DNA of 64,000 nt from Oxalobacteraceae bacterium (GTDB taxonomy: Bacteria > Pseudomonadota > Gammaproteobacteria > Burkholderiales > Burkholderiaceae_D): NCBI GenBank assembly GCA_010024875.1, contig RGFZ01000009.1, forward strand, positions 1-64,000. Reading direction: 5' to 3'. The first letter of the stretch is position 1. Every line of letters begins with the position of its first letter. The position numbers and the translations under genes were made by a program. This document shows positions 40,808 to 50,288 of this stretch, one piece after another. Below the pieces are notes generated by a model. The model had not been told where the DNA came from and did no database searches. It saw nothing but the letters and a program-made list of their open reading frames with translations.

Positions 40808-41691
40808 GCATGCGACTGCTACTGGGCGTGATGTGGCTGCTGCAGTGGCTGCCACTGCCCGTGCTTGGCAGAATGGGCAAGCTGATCGGCAGCATACTGT
40901 TCGTTGCGGTTCGCAGTCGACGCGAGATCGCGCTGACCAATCTCCGGCTCTGCTTTCCGAAAATGACGGAGTCGCAGCGCAAAGATATCGCCCGCGCACA
41001 TTTTCAGGGCTATGCACGCAGCGTGCTGGAGAGAGGGATTCTCTGGTGGGCGCCCGTATGGCGACTGAGACGACTGATCAAGGTAACCCCTGCCGTGCCG
41101 ACCAAAGCCGCGCAGGAGCAACCAACCATCTTCCTGTGTCCGCACTTTGTGTGCCTCGAAGTCGCGGGGGTGGCGATCACCCTGGCAGGGCCTGCCTGTT
41201 CGATCTACACGCGTCAGCGGAATGAAATTTTTGATGAAGCTTTGCGTAAAGGCCGGTTGCGCTTCACGACCGACGAACGCAACTTGCTGGCGCGCGAGGC
41301 CGGCATCAAGCCCATCATCCGCGCGATGCGAAGCGGCCGTCCGTTTCTGATGCTGCCCGACATGGATTTCGGCCGCAAAGAATCCGTGTTCGTACCTTTC
41401 TTTGGCATACCGGCAGCGACACTGACAGCGCCCGCGCGACTGGCGGCTGCCACAGAGGGTCAGGTGATTCCGGTGATCACGCGTTTCCTGCCGGGCTATC
41501 GCGGCTGGGAAGTGCGCTTCTATCCGCCATGGGAAGACTACCCAGGTGCGAGTATTGAAGAGGCAACAAGACGCATGAATGCCTTTATTGAAGAACGCAT
41601 CAAAGAAGCTCCAGCGGAGTACTTCTGGTCTCACAAGCGATTCAAGACTCGGCCTGAGGGCATGCCACGGCTGTATGATTACCCGAAATAA
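40804..41691 (+). CDS. Lipid A biosynthesis (LpxL-type) acyltransferase, second copy
   Basis: FLCPHFVCLEVAGV; LPDMDFGRKESVFVPFFGIPAATLT; overlaps upstream gene. Confidence 0.87.
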   Translation: MSMRLLLGVMWLLQWLPLPVLGRMGKLIGSILFVAVRSRREIALTNLRLCFPKMTESQRKDIARAHFQGYARSVLERGILWWAPVWRLRRLIKVTPAVPTKAAQEQPTIFLCPHFVCLEVAGVAITLAGPACSIYTRQRNEIFDEALRKGRLRFTTDERNLLAREAGIKPIIRAMRSGRPFLMLPDMDFGRKESVFVPFFGIPAATLTAPARLAAATEGQVIPVITRFLPGYRGWEVRFYPPWEDYPGASIEEATRRMNAFIEERIKEAPAEYFWSHKRFKTRPEGMPRLYDYPK

Positions 41692-41798
41692 CCTGTAATC
41701 TGCGACGTCTTGTGGCGGCTCGGGTACGCCTAGTCGATCCAGCATAGTTCATGCTTCACTCTTGCGTTTCACGGCGCAGCTAAAGACCTTTTCTCCGA

Positions 41799-42650
41799 AT
41801 GAAACTCAAATTTACGAAAATGCACGGCGCCGGCAATGATTTTGTGGTGATCGATGCTATCAGCCAATCTGTCAACCTGACTGCTGCGCAGTGGCGCGCC
41901 ATCGCAGATCGTCGCTTCGGCATTGGGGCTGACCAGATCCTCGTCGTGGAGAAGCCCGGCAGCAGCAATGTTGATTTTCGCTACCGCATATTCAATTCCG
42001 ATGGCGGCGAGGTAGAACAATGCGGCAATGGCGCGCGCGCCTTTGTCAAATTTGTGGTGGACAAAGGGCTGACGGATCGCCGTGATATCCGCGTTGAAAC
42101 CATGTCGGGCGTCATCGCTCCAAGGCTGGAAGATGATGGACGCATCACGGTAAACATGGGCGCTCCTGGGCTAGACATTCTGGCGGTGCCTTTTGACGCG
42201 GCCGGACTCACTGCTGCGCACGAGCATTTAGCCTCCGTGTGGCCACTTGACGTCAAAGGCCAGCTGAGACAGATCGTGGTGGTATCGATGGGTAATCCAC
42301 ATGCGGTGCAAGTCGTCGCCGACGTCGATACCGCACCAGTGGAATCAGAGGGTCCAGCGATAGAAGCGCATCCGCGATTCCCTAAACGGGTCAATGCGGG
42401 TTTCATGCAGATCGTCGATCGGCATCAGGTTCGTCTGCGCGTATTCGAACGCGGCGCGGGAGAGACGCTGTCCTGCGGCACGGGTGCCTGCGCAGCCGTT
42501 GTGTCTGGCATCTTGCTGGGTTTGCTGGAATCCCCGGTCGGCGTCTCAACTCGCGGCGGTGACTTGTCGATCGCCTGGGAGGGGGGTAACTCGCCGGTGC
42601 TGCTCACGGGACCTGCTGTCAGCGTGTTCGAAGGAAGCATCGATCTCTGA
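41799..42650 (+). CDS. dapF: Diaminopimelate epimerase
   Basis: [41 protein letters not shown]. Confidence 0.97.
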   Translation: MKLKFTKMHGAGNDFVVIDAISQSVNLTAAQWRAIADRRFGIGADQILVVEKPGSSNVDFRYRIFNSDGGEVEQCGNGARAFVKFVVDKGLTDRRDIRVETMSGVIAPRLEDDGRITVNMGAPGLDILAVPFDAAGLTAAHEHLASVWPLDVKGQLRQIVVVSMGNPHAVQVVADVDTAPVESEGPAIEAHPRFPKRVNAGFMQIVDRHQVRLRVFERGAGETLSCGTGACAAVVSGILLGLLESPVGVSTRGGDLSIAWEGGNSPVLLTGPAVSVFEGSIDL

Positions 42651-42708
42651 TGGAGGTTCGGTAACGGGTCAGCACGTAAACAAGTGATGACTAAACGACG
42701 CGCGCGTG

Positions 42709-44289
42709 TCAGGCGGAGATTCGGGCCGCTTCGCGGCGTCCGCTCATCAGGCTTCGGAAACGATATAGTCGCTGACGATAGTTACCCTCAGCGCCCACCG
42801 GTGATCCATCGACCGTATCGAATATTCGCGCTGCGCGATCCAAGGCCTGTCTTTGCTCTCCGGTAAGCACGGGGATCAACCGTCTTCGGCTGCGAGGATG
42901 TTCGTGGCGTATGTCGATCTCGAGACAATGCCCATGGTCTGCCGACTGTATATCGATAAGCAAGGCCTCTGCGCGGGTCAATCCGAACCAATAACCAAGT
43001 TCAACCCTGGCCGCCAAGAAAGGATACTGGTTCGCCATGTCGCGAGTGAAGATGGCCTTCGCCGTGTGCGCCCATTCCGCCTTGCGGATCGGAGGCAGAA
43101 TCTTGTCGAGCAGTTTTTTTGCCTCCTTGTCTCCCTGACCTGCGGCCTTCAGCAGCCAGTACACGGCTTTGATATCGGCGCGTGGATCGAGGCGCCGGTT
43201 GCGCCAGGCGACTATGCCGAGCTCGACCTGTGCGCGCACATGACCGCCAGTCGCGGCGAGCTCCAGATAGCGGCGCGCCTCTTCTACGCTTCGGCGTGAA
43301 AACTCAGGCTTGAGAAAAATACGGGACATCGCATACCAGGCATGTGCTTCGCCCTGCTCCGCAGCCATGGACAGCCAGCGTATCGCTTTCTTGTAATGCG
43401 CAACGCCGGGAATCGCGGGGATCCGTGCGCCGCTCTTGTCCATCCGAGCTATCCACAAGCCATACGACAGCTGAGCGGCGCTATGCCCACCCTCGGCTGC
43501 CGTTCGAAGGTATTTTTCTATCAATCGGCTGTTTGGATCAGAGGTCGCCAGCAAAGCCTGTGCACAGCGACCGAGTAGATCAAGCTCATAGCTCAGCCGA
43601 TTTGTCTTGCGCCCTGGATGCTCGGCGCAGCGACGATCGATCTCTTGCGCCAGCGGAAGCGCCCAGAACAGAAATTTCAGGTGATCGTTCGTCGCCCATG
43701 CGTAGTCGGCCAGCGCTCGCTGCGCTTCAACCACGCCGCCCTTCGCCGCTCGGGTAGCCCATTCGATAGCCGCATCCACCTGCACCCCAGAAGTCGCCGG
43801 TGATGCATTAGCCACTGATGTGGCGACAGCGCCACCAATGCCTAGCCGCTGCGCAAGCAGCCACTGTGCGTCTGACAGCCCCGCCTCCGCAGCCGCTCGC
43901 AATGCCCGCATCGCTTTTTGTCTTAGCGAATGATCTGCCTGATTCCAGCACGCGAACACGAGCATCGCCAGAACCAGTCCGGCCTTCGGAATGCCGCCGT
44001 CGAATGCACGCTCGTACCAGAATGCCACTCTCAGCGGATGATCAGACTGTTGCGCGACCTCGAAAGGCACATGCGCGCCTATGAGCATCCATGCATCAGG
44101 CTGGTTGTTCTCGGCCGCTTTTTCCAACCAGTGCAATGCAGTCGCATGACTTTGCGGAAGCCCAGAACCACCAAACAAATAGCGCTTTCCCAGCGCAAGC
44201 TGCGCGACCGGCTTGCCGGAACGGGCCGCACGGATGATCAGTAGTTCCTCGCGATTCGCCATGAGCTCAGACCGGCGAGGCAATTGCAT
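42709..44289 (-). CDS. Sel1-like repeat protein
   Basis: Repeated A-x-x-x-L-x-x-x-Y/W-G units such as PVAQLALGKRYLFGGSGLPQSHATALHWLEKAAENNQPDAWMLIG. Confidence 0.8.
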   Translation of the reverse strand: MQLPRRSELMANREELLIIRAARSGKPVAQLALGKRYLFGGSGLPQSHATALHWLEKAAENNQPDAWMLIGAHVPFEVAQQSDHPLRVAFWYERAFDGGIPKAGLVLAMLVFACWNQADHSLRQKAMRALRAAAEAGLSDAQWLLAQRLGIGGAVATSVANASPATSGVQVDAAIEWATRAAKGGVVEAQRALADYAWATNDHLKFLFWALPLAQEIDRRCAEHPGRKTNRLSYELDLLGRCAQALLATSDPNSRLIEKYLRTAAEGGHSAAQLSYGLWIARMDKSGARIPAIPGVAHYKKAIRWLSMAAEQGEAHAWYAMSRIFLKPEFSRRSVEEARRYLELAATGGHVRAQVELGIVAWRNRRLDPRADIKAVYWLLKAAGQGDKEAKKLLDKILPPIRKAEWAHTAKAIFTRDMANQYPFLAARVELGYWFGLTRAEALLIDIQSADHGHCLEIDIRHEHPRSRRRLIPVLTGEQRQALDRAARIFDTVDGSPVGAEGNYRQRLYRFRSLMSGRREAARISA

Positions 44290-44614
44290 CGAAGTTCGGG
44301 ACAGCCGAGGTGATCGTTGCCGTGGAACGAGGAATGCATCGCGGCTCGGGTCTATCGGATCTTCGAACTGCCGACTACCCCAAGGTGCTCGCCGGTATTG
44401 TCAAATTTAAAACTCAACTTTGCGCTGTGAGGGATGGCAGCGTCAACGGCGAATGGTGTGAATAAAACAACAACAGGTCTCGCGGGAATTCATTTTGTCC
44501 AAAGCATTTGTCCGCAACTCACCGATCTTCACGGCGTTTCCATTTTAGAAATTATTGTTGACCCATCCGACCTGTGCGGATTCTCAATAAAACTTCGACG
44601 TGGGGATGCGAAAA

Positions 44615-45664
44615 ATGAAAAAGCTATTCATTGCGCTGGCATTGGCTGGCGCGTCTGTCGCTGTTGCACATGCGCAGTCGGCGGTAGAGATTTACGGGGT
44701 TGCCGATATGGGGTTTGTCGCTGAAAGTGGGACTACCCCTACGGCCACGACAAAAGTCACCCCGGTCAACAAACTGACCAGCGGCGTTCAGTCGGGCACG
44801 CGTCTAGGTTTCAAAGGAACCGAAGATCTCGGCGACGGCATGAAAGCCTTTTTCGTTCTTGAGACAGGGATCGCTGCCGATACGGGTGGGTTCAACCAGG
44901 GGAACACTGCATTCGGCCGCCAGAGTTTTGTGGGTCTGCAAAGCGACTTGGGCACACTGACGCTCGGTCGCCAGTACACGCCTCTCTTCAACACGATGAT
45001 AATCGCCGATCCATTCGCTGCCGGAATGGCGGGTGCCGCACAAAATCTGCTTATCCCCCTTGGAAATGTCCGGTCTAACAACACCGTCAAATACACATCA
45101 CCTGTCTTTGGCGGCGGGTTTACCTCCGAAATCGCCTACGGTTTCGGTGAAGCCGTTGATAACAGCTCCAAAGGACACCAGTCCTCTGCCGCTCTCAATT
45201 ACTCTGCCAGCGATCTGAAACTCAGCTTGGCCTATAGTGACTGGAGCGTCGTAGGAACCACTACAAACACAAGGAAAGACTGGTTCCTCGCAGCAAACTA
45301 CGATCTGAAGATTGCGAAAATCTTCGCAGGAATTACCGATACCAGTGACGCCACGATTACCGGCAGTGCATTGAAGAGCAACGACTATCTGATTGGTGCA
45401 CAGGTACCTTTCGGCAAACACACGTTCATTGCCTCTTACATTAACAAGGATGTTCGAAACGCCGATGACCGAGACGCGAACTTACTCGCCGTCGGCTACA
45501 CCTACGCTTTCTCCAAGCGCACCAATCTCTACGCTGCTTGGGGGCGTATCGACAACGATCGTTTAGCGGGATTTGCCGCTAACAAAAGCTACACCGTCGG
45601 CAACAACTCCGATCCAGGCACCGGCGAGAAAGCATTCAATTTCGGACTGCGCCACCTGTTCTGA
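44615..45664 (+). CDS. Gram-negative porin
   Basis: MKKLFIALALAGASVAVAHAQSAVEIYGVADMGF signal and first strand; terminal F (NFGLRHLF). Confidence 0.93.
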   Translation: MKKLFIALALAGASVAVAHAQSAVEIYGVADMGFVAESGTTPTATTKVTPVNKLTSGVQSGTRLGFKGTEDLGDGMKAFFVLETGIAADTGGFNQGNTAFGRQSFVGLQSDLGTLTLGRQYTPLFNTMIIADPFAAGMAGAAQNLLIPLGNVRSNNTVKYTSPVFGGGFTSEIAYGFGEAVDNSSKGHQSSAALNYSASDLKLSLAYSDWSVVGTTTNTRKDWFLAANYDLKIAKIFAGITDTSDATITGSALKSNDYLIGAQVPFGKHTFIASYINKDVRNADDRDANLLAVGYTYAFSKRTNLYAAWGRIDNDRLAGFAANKSYTVGNNSDPGTGEKAFNFGLRHLF

Positions 45665-45782
45665 TCAAGCGAAGATATTTCGCGTAACGAATTCAGGCGT
45701 CGGCCTTCTGACCGGTGTTTGGATAGGCTGGGAGCCAGCCTGCAGAGTTTTTCTGCAAATTTAATCTCCTCTGTAGTTTTCT

Positions 45783-45807
45783 GGGCACCCTTGGGTGCCC
45801 TTTTTTT
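45783..45807 (+). terminator. Rho-independent terminator after the porin gene
   Basis: GGGCACCC-TT-GGGTGCCC followed by TTTTTTT. Confidence 0.92.
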
Positions 45808-45884
45808 CGATGTCCCCAGCTTCAAAGACCGGGCTACAATTCGGTCTGTTTCCAGAACTCACCACACCCATACAGATTTCGGAC

Positions 45885-46538
45885 ATGACCCAAGCCATTG
45901 ATGCTCACGCAGTAGCCCTCTATTTGGAAGATCACCCTCAGTTTTTTGACCAGCACCCCGACCTGATCGCTGGACTGAAGCTGACCACGGCACTAGGTGG
46001 CCGCACCGTATCGCTGCACGAAAGGCAGGTCGAGGTGCTGCGTGAGAAAGTTCGGCAGCTCGAGCTCAAACTGGGCAATCAGGGACATGTGGCGCGGGAC
46101 AATCAAGCCATCATGGAAAAATTCCAGCAATGGGTACTGCGTCTGTTGTCAGCGGACGATGGCCGCGAGCCAAATTCTCTGCTGGCCTCTGTTCGCGACT
46201 GTTTCGATGTGCCGGCAGCGAGTCTGCGCCTTTGGGGTGGAGCCAACAACGACGATATCTGGCATCAGGGTCCGGAGCTGGAGGAGGCTAGAGCATGGGC
46301 AAACCAGCACACTCGCCCCTACTGCGGCGCTCCGAGCGGAAAGCCTGGCGTGCAGTGGCTGGAAAACGCCGGATCGATGCAATCGATTGCTTTGCTGACG
46401 CTGAAAAAACAAGACGCAAGCGAGAGTTTTGGGCTGCTCATACTGGGCTCCCCAGATGCCAGACGATTCTCTGCGGACCTGGCCACCGATATCCTCGAGC
46501 GTATTGGCGAAACCGCCAGTGCCGCACTCACGCACTGA
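45885..46538 (+). CDS. DUF484 family protein
   Basis: VALYLEDHPQFFDQHPDLIAGLKL; GRTVSLHERQVEVLREKVRQLE; located directly upstream of xerC. Confidence 0.9.
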   Translation: MTQAIDAHAVALYLEDHPQFFDQHPDLIAGLKLTTALGGRTVSLHERQVEVLREKVRQLELKLGNQGHVARDNQAIMEKFQQWVLRLLSADDGREPNSLLASVRDCFDVPAASLRLWGGANNDDIWHQGPELEEARAWANQHTRPYCGAPSGKPGVQWLENAGSMQSIALLTLKKQDASESFGLLILGSPDARRFSADLATDILERIGETASAALTH

Positions 46539-46543
46539 GCAGC

Positions 46544-47545
46544 ATGACCATGCCGGGCGCTTCTGACACGGCATTGATAGAGAGTTATCTGCAGCACCTG
46601 CAGACCCAGCGAAAACTGTCCGGCCACACGCTGGAGAACTACCAGCGCGATCTGGTGCAGCTTGGCGAGTTCGCTCGGGAATACAAGCACCCGTCCCTGG
46701 CCAGCCTGAGCACATTTGATTTGCGTCGGGTGGCGGCGCAATTACATGCCCGGGGTATGTCGCCGAGTTCTATTGCGCGCAAGCTATCTGCCTGGCGCGG
46801 CTTTTTTGGCTGGATGGCGATTCATCATGGACTAACGGCCAACCCAACGGAAGGCGTCAAGCCCCCGAAACGAGCGAAAGCGCTGCCCAAGGCGCTGGGC
46901 GTGGATGATGCAGTCAAACTGGTCAGCAGCAAGCCACCTGACGAAAACGCGCCATCAGATCAACAAGCGCGAGAACCTCTTCAAACCCTCTGCAACCTGG
47001 CCATGTTCGAATTACTGTACTCGAGCGGCTTGCGAGTATCCGAACTGACCAGCCTCGATATTCATTATTTCCAGTCGCGTGAGCACAGCTCGAACGCATG
47101 GATCGATCTGAATGCCGCAGAGCTCACCGTCACAGGCAAAGGGGGAAAGCGTCGCACAGTACCCATAGGCACTGCGGCGCTGGAGGCAATGCGCGCATGG
47201 CTGCTTCACCGAGAGAAGCTGCTCGGCTCTTCGAAATCTCCCGACGCACATGCGCTGTTCGTTACCAGCCGCGGCCGGCGCATCACTCCCAGAGCGGTTC
47301 AGCAGAGGATTAAAGACCATGCACGCGCGATCGGCATACCAGCCGATGTGCATCCGCATATGCTGCGCCATTCCTTTGCATCGCATCTGCTGCAATCCTC
47401 GGGCGACCTGCGCGCGGTACAGGAAATGCTCGGGCATGCGTCGATTGCCTCGACGCAGGTCTATACTTCATTGGATTTCCAGCGGCTCGCTCAGGTGTAT
47501 GATGCGGCCCACCCGCGCGCGCGCAGGCGCGGTTCCGGGGGCTGA
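46544..47545 (+). CDS. xerC: Tyrosine recombinase XerC
   Basis: LYSSGLRVSEL, HMLRHSFASHLL, LGHASIASTQVYTSLDF catalytic motifs. Confidence 0.93.
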   Translation: MTMPGASDTALIESYLQHLQTQRKLSGHTLENYQRDLVQLGEFAREYKHPSLASLSTFDLRRVAAQLHARGMSPSSIARKLSAWRGFFGWMAIHHGLTANPTEGVKPPKRAKALPKALGVDDAVKLVSSKPPDENAPSDQQAREPLQTLCNLAMFELLYSSGLRVSELTSLDIHYFQSREHSSNAWIDLNAAELTVTGKGGKRRTVPIGTAALEAMRAWLLHREKLLGSSKSPDAHALFVTSRGRRITPRAVQQRIKDHARAIGIPADVHPHMLRHSFASHLLQSSGDLRAVQEMLGHASIASTQVYTSLDFQRLAQVYDAAHPRARRRGSGG

Positions 47546-47702
47546 TCCGTGATGACCAACGGCGGCGCGAAGTATTTTCGACTTGACCAGACTCGGCGAT
47601 CTGCTTGCGACACGTGATGCGCACAGAGCCCTCAATCATCAATTGAGCCTCGACACCGCCACACCCCCCATTCACGACTTTACCGATTTTTGAAAATCCA
47701 TC

Positions 47703-48755
47703 ATGTCACTGATACCCACCACCATACTCACTGGCTTTCTGGGCGCGGGCAAGACGACCCTGCTGAACCGACTGCTGCATGAAGATCATGGCCATCGCAT
47801 TGCCGTGATCGAAAATGAATTCGGCGAGGAAAACATCGACAACGAAATTCTCGTACAAGATACTCGCGAGCAGATCGTCGAGATGAGCAACGGATGCGTC
47901 TGCTGCACGGTGCGCGGCGACCTGATCGCGGCGCTCAGCCAGCTGGCGCAGAAGCGACGCGATGGCGAGCTGCAGTTCGACCGCGTGGTGATAGAGACCA
48001 CGGGTCTGGCCAATCCCGGTCCGGTCGCGCAGACTTTTTTCATGGATGATGACGTCGCGACCAGCTACTTGCTCGATGGCGTGATCACCGTGATCGACGC
48101 CAGCAACGCCATGCAGCAGCTTGACCGTTTCGAAGAAGCGCAGCGACAGGCCGGCTTTGCGGACCGCATGCTACTGTCAAAAACCGACCTGGTGAGCGAA
48201 GATGCGCTCGGCGTACTGGAGACACGCTTGCGGCGCATCAACCCACGCGCGCCGCTGGGTCGCGCTGATTTCGGCAAGGCGCCGATTGACGAGATATTTG
48301 ATATCCGCGGGTTCAACCTGAATGATAAGCTCGAGATTGATCCCGATTTCCTCAAGGCAGAAGATGATCATCATTGCGATGAATACTGCGATCATCATGA
48401 TCATCATCATGGCCATCACCACGATCATCGCCATGATCACCATCGTACCCACCACACTGACGATATCACCGCATTTGTTTTTCGAAGCGAGAAGCCTTTT
48501 GATCCGAATAAACTGGAAGAATTCATCGGACACTTGATTCAAGTCTACGGCCCGCGGATGCTGCGCTACAAAGGCATTCTCTGGATGGAGGGTGCGTCGC
48601 GCAAGGTGATTTTCCAGGGCGTGCACCAGACCATGGGCAGCGATCTGGGCGCTCCTTGGACGGAGAATGAGTCGCGCGGCAGCAAGATCGTGTTCATCGG
48701 ACAAGCACTACCGCGTGAAGTCTTCATTGAGGGATTGCGACAGTGTCTGGTATAA
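47703..48755 (+). CDS. CobW/COG0523-family GTP-binding protein with His-rich metal-binding insert
   Basis: TGFLGAGKTTLLNRLL; SNGCVCCTVRGDL; HHCDEYCDHHDHHHGHHHDHRHDHHRTHH. Confidence 0.93.
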   Translation: MSLIPTTILTGFLGAGKTTLLNRLLHEDHGHRIAVIENEFGEENIDNEILVQDTREQIVEMSNGCVCCTVRGDLIAALSQLAQKRRDGELQFDRVVIETTGLANPGPVAQTFFMDDDVATSYLLDGVITVIDASNAMQQLDRFEEAQRQAGFADRMLLSKTDLVSEDALGVLETRLRRINPRAPLGRADFGKAPIDEIFDIRGFNLNDKLEIDPDFLKAEDDHHCDEYCDHHDHHHGHHHDHRHDHHRTHHTDDITAFVFRSEKPFDPNKLEEFIGHLIQVYGPRMLRYKGILWMEGASRKVIFQGVHQTMGSDLGAPWTENESRGSKIVFIGQALPREVFIEGLRQCLV

Positions 48756-49045
48756 GGATCAGCGAAACCACGAAAAGCGAGTGATCACTATCGGCGATCA
48801 ACAGTTTTTTCTAGATACTTATTAGTATTAGATTAAAAATATGAAAAGCTTGTCTTCCGGACCAACAATGCGATTACAATAGCCGCCGATTTGAGGTGGG
48901 CAGCCGGGAAGCGGCTCTGGTCGAAGGCTAACAAGCTGCACATGCGTTGTACATCGCAGCGACATTCGCCCAGAAACGCTAAAAATAGAGACAAGCCGAC
49001 GAGACGACCAGCCGAGCATGCGCAACGACAATCGGAACGCGCGGC

Positions 49046-49543
49046 ATGCTGGATACAATTCACCGATTCGTAGTGACGAAAGTAAGCAACGTGGCAACCA
49101 ATACAAAAACTCCGAAGCCAGCCGTCAGCGACGGCAACCTGCTGACTGAGGAACAAATTCTTGCGATGGGCGAGCAGGACTACATGAACCCCGCGCAGCT
49201 GGCGTTCTTCAAGGCGCGCCTACACCAGCTCGAGAAAGACTTGCTGCGCAACGCCGGCGAGACTACCGAGCACCTGCGCGAGACCGTGCTAGTGCCCGAC
49301 CCTGCCGACCGAGCGACGATCGAAGAAGAGCATGCGCTAGAGCTGCGCACCCGAGACCGAGAGCGCAAGCTGCTGAAAAAAGTCCAGCAGTCGTTGCTTT
49401 CCATCGAATCCGGCGACTACGGCTGGTGCGAGGAAACCGGTGAACCCATCGGTATTCCGCGTCTACTTGCGCGGCCGACTGCAACGCTGTCGCTGGAAGC
49501 GCAGCAGCGCCGCGAACTGAAGCAAAAACTCTACGGCGACTGA
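49046..49543 (+). CDS. dksA: RNA polymerase-binding transcription factor DksA (Cys-poor type)
   Basis: DYMNPAQLAFFKARLHQLEKDLLRNAGETTEHLRETVLVPDPADRATIEEEHALELRTRDRERKLLKKVQQSL; CEET...LSLEAQ replaces the four-Cys finger; exact start uncertain. Confidence 0.93.
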   Translation: MLDTIHRFVVTKVSNVATNTKTPKPAVSDGNLLTEEQILAMGEQDYMNPAQLAFFKARLHQLEKDLLRNAGETTEHLRETVLVPDPADRATIEEEHALELRTRDRERKLLKKVQQSLLSIESGDYGWCEETGEPIGIPRLLARPTATLSLEAQQRRELKQKLYGD

Positions 49544-49558
49544 TCGCCCATCTTCTGA

Positions 49559-49586
49559 CGGGTCGGCGCCTGCGGCGCCTGACCCG
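49559..49586 (+). terminator. Strong hairpin downstream of dksA, possible terminator without U-tract
   Basis: CGGGTC-GGCGCC-TGC-GGCGCC-(T)-GACCCG: 12 bp with one bulge. Confidence 0.45.
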
Positions 49587-49829
49587 CATACCTCTTGATA
49601 CGTAATGATCTCTGGTGCGCGCTGAGAAGTGCTGTCCGGCACTCTTTTGATCTGCTCACCTCTCCCCACGGATTCACTGCCTACGGATTGGCGTTTTCTC
49701 CCTCTCGCCGACCGGCCCCGCACCCGGCGCCCCCCCGAATTTGGGCTTTTGCATGACAGAAATGCACGGTTGAAGTAATATCTTTGCGAAAACTGGAAGA
49801 GAAGTAAGCGAACAGGCACCCACCAGAGA

Positions 49830-50216
49830 ATGCATTGCATGTACCCACCGATGGATCATCACGCATCGCGCCAACGAAGCAGCGCCGCCATCGCGATCTG
49901 GATCGTGGTGTGCCTGCTGTTCGCGCAGTGGCTGGGTTTTGCGCATGCGATCAGTCATGCCGGGGCCAAGCCTGAGATCACCAGTAATCAGGTCGTCGCC
50001 CCCGACAAAGCATCCTTCGTCTTTGATCACCAGAAAGCCAGCAACAGCTGCGCCGCGCTCGATGCGGCCACCCTGGGTGCGAGCTTGCACAGCGTGCCTG
50101 TGCTGGCGATTCTGCTAACGCTTTCCCCGACCAGAGTGGACTGCGCCGTGCTCAACCCATGGCAGCAGTCTTTTCTAGCACTCTTCTCTTCCCGCGCACC
50201 ACCACTGTTCCACTGA
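49830..50216 (+). CDS. Small hypothetical membrane/exported protein (DUF2946-like) upstream of a TonB receptor
   Basis: TM segment AIAIWIVVCLLFAQWLGFAHAISHA; CAALDAATLGASLHSVP; precedes the receptor gene in the same orientation. Confidence 0.55.
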   Translation: MHCMYPPMDHHASRQRSSAAIAIWIVVCLLFAQWLGFAHAISHAGAKPEITSNQVVAPDKASFVFDHQKASNSCAALDAATLGASLHSVPVLAILLTLSPTRVDCAVLNPWQQSFLALFSSRAPPLFH

Positions 50217-50288
50217 TCACCAGACAAGCCATCGCAGCCCTTGGTCGCCGACCAGGGCAGCACCTGCGTCAATTTCAGTGGAGAGATC

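Noticed and set aside
40819-41745. 308-aa minus-strand ORF opposite the second LpxL-type gene
   Set aside because: Antisense artefact of high-GC coding DNA; conserved acyltransferase is on the plus strand.
48177-48704. 175-aa minus-strand ORF with Met/Ile-rich hydrophobic stretch
   Set aside because: The hydrophobic run is the complement of the CAT/GAT repeat encoding the CobW His-rich insert.
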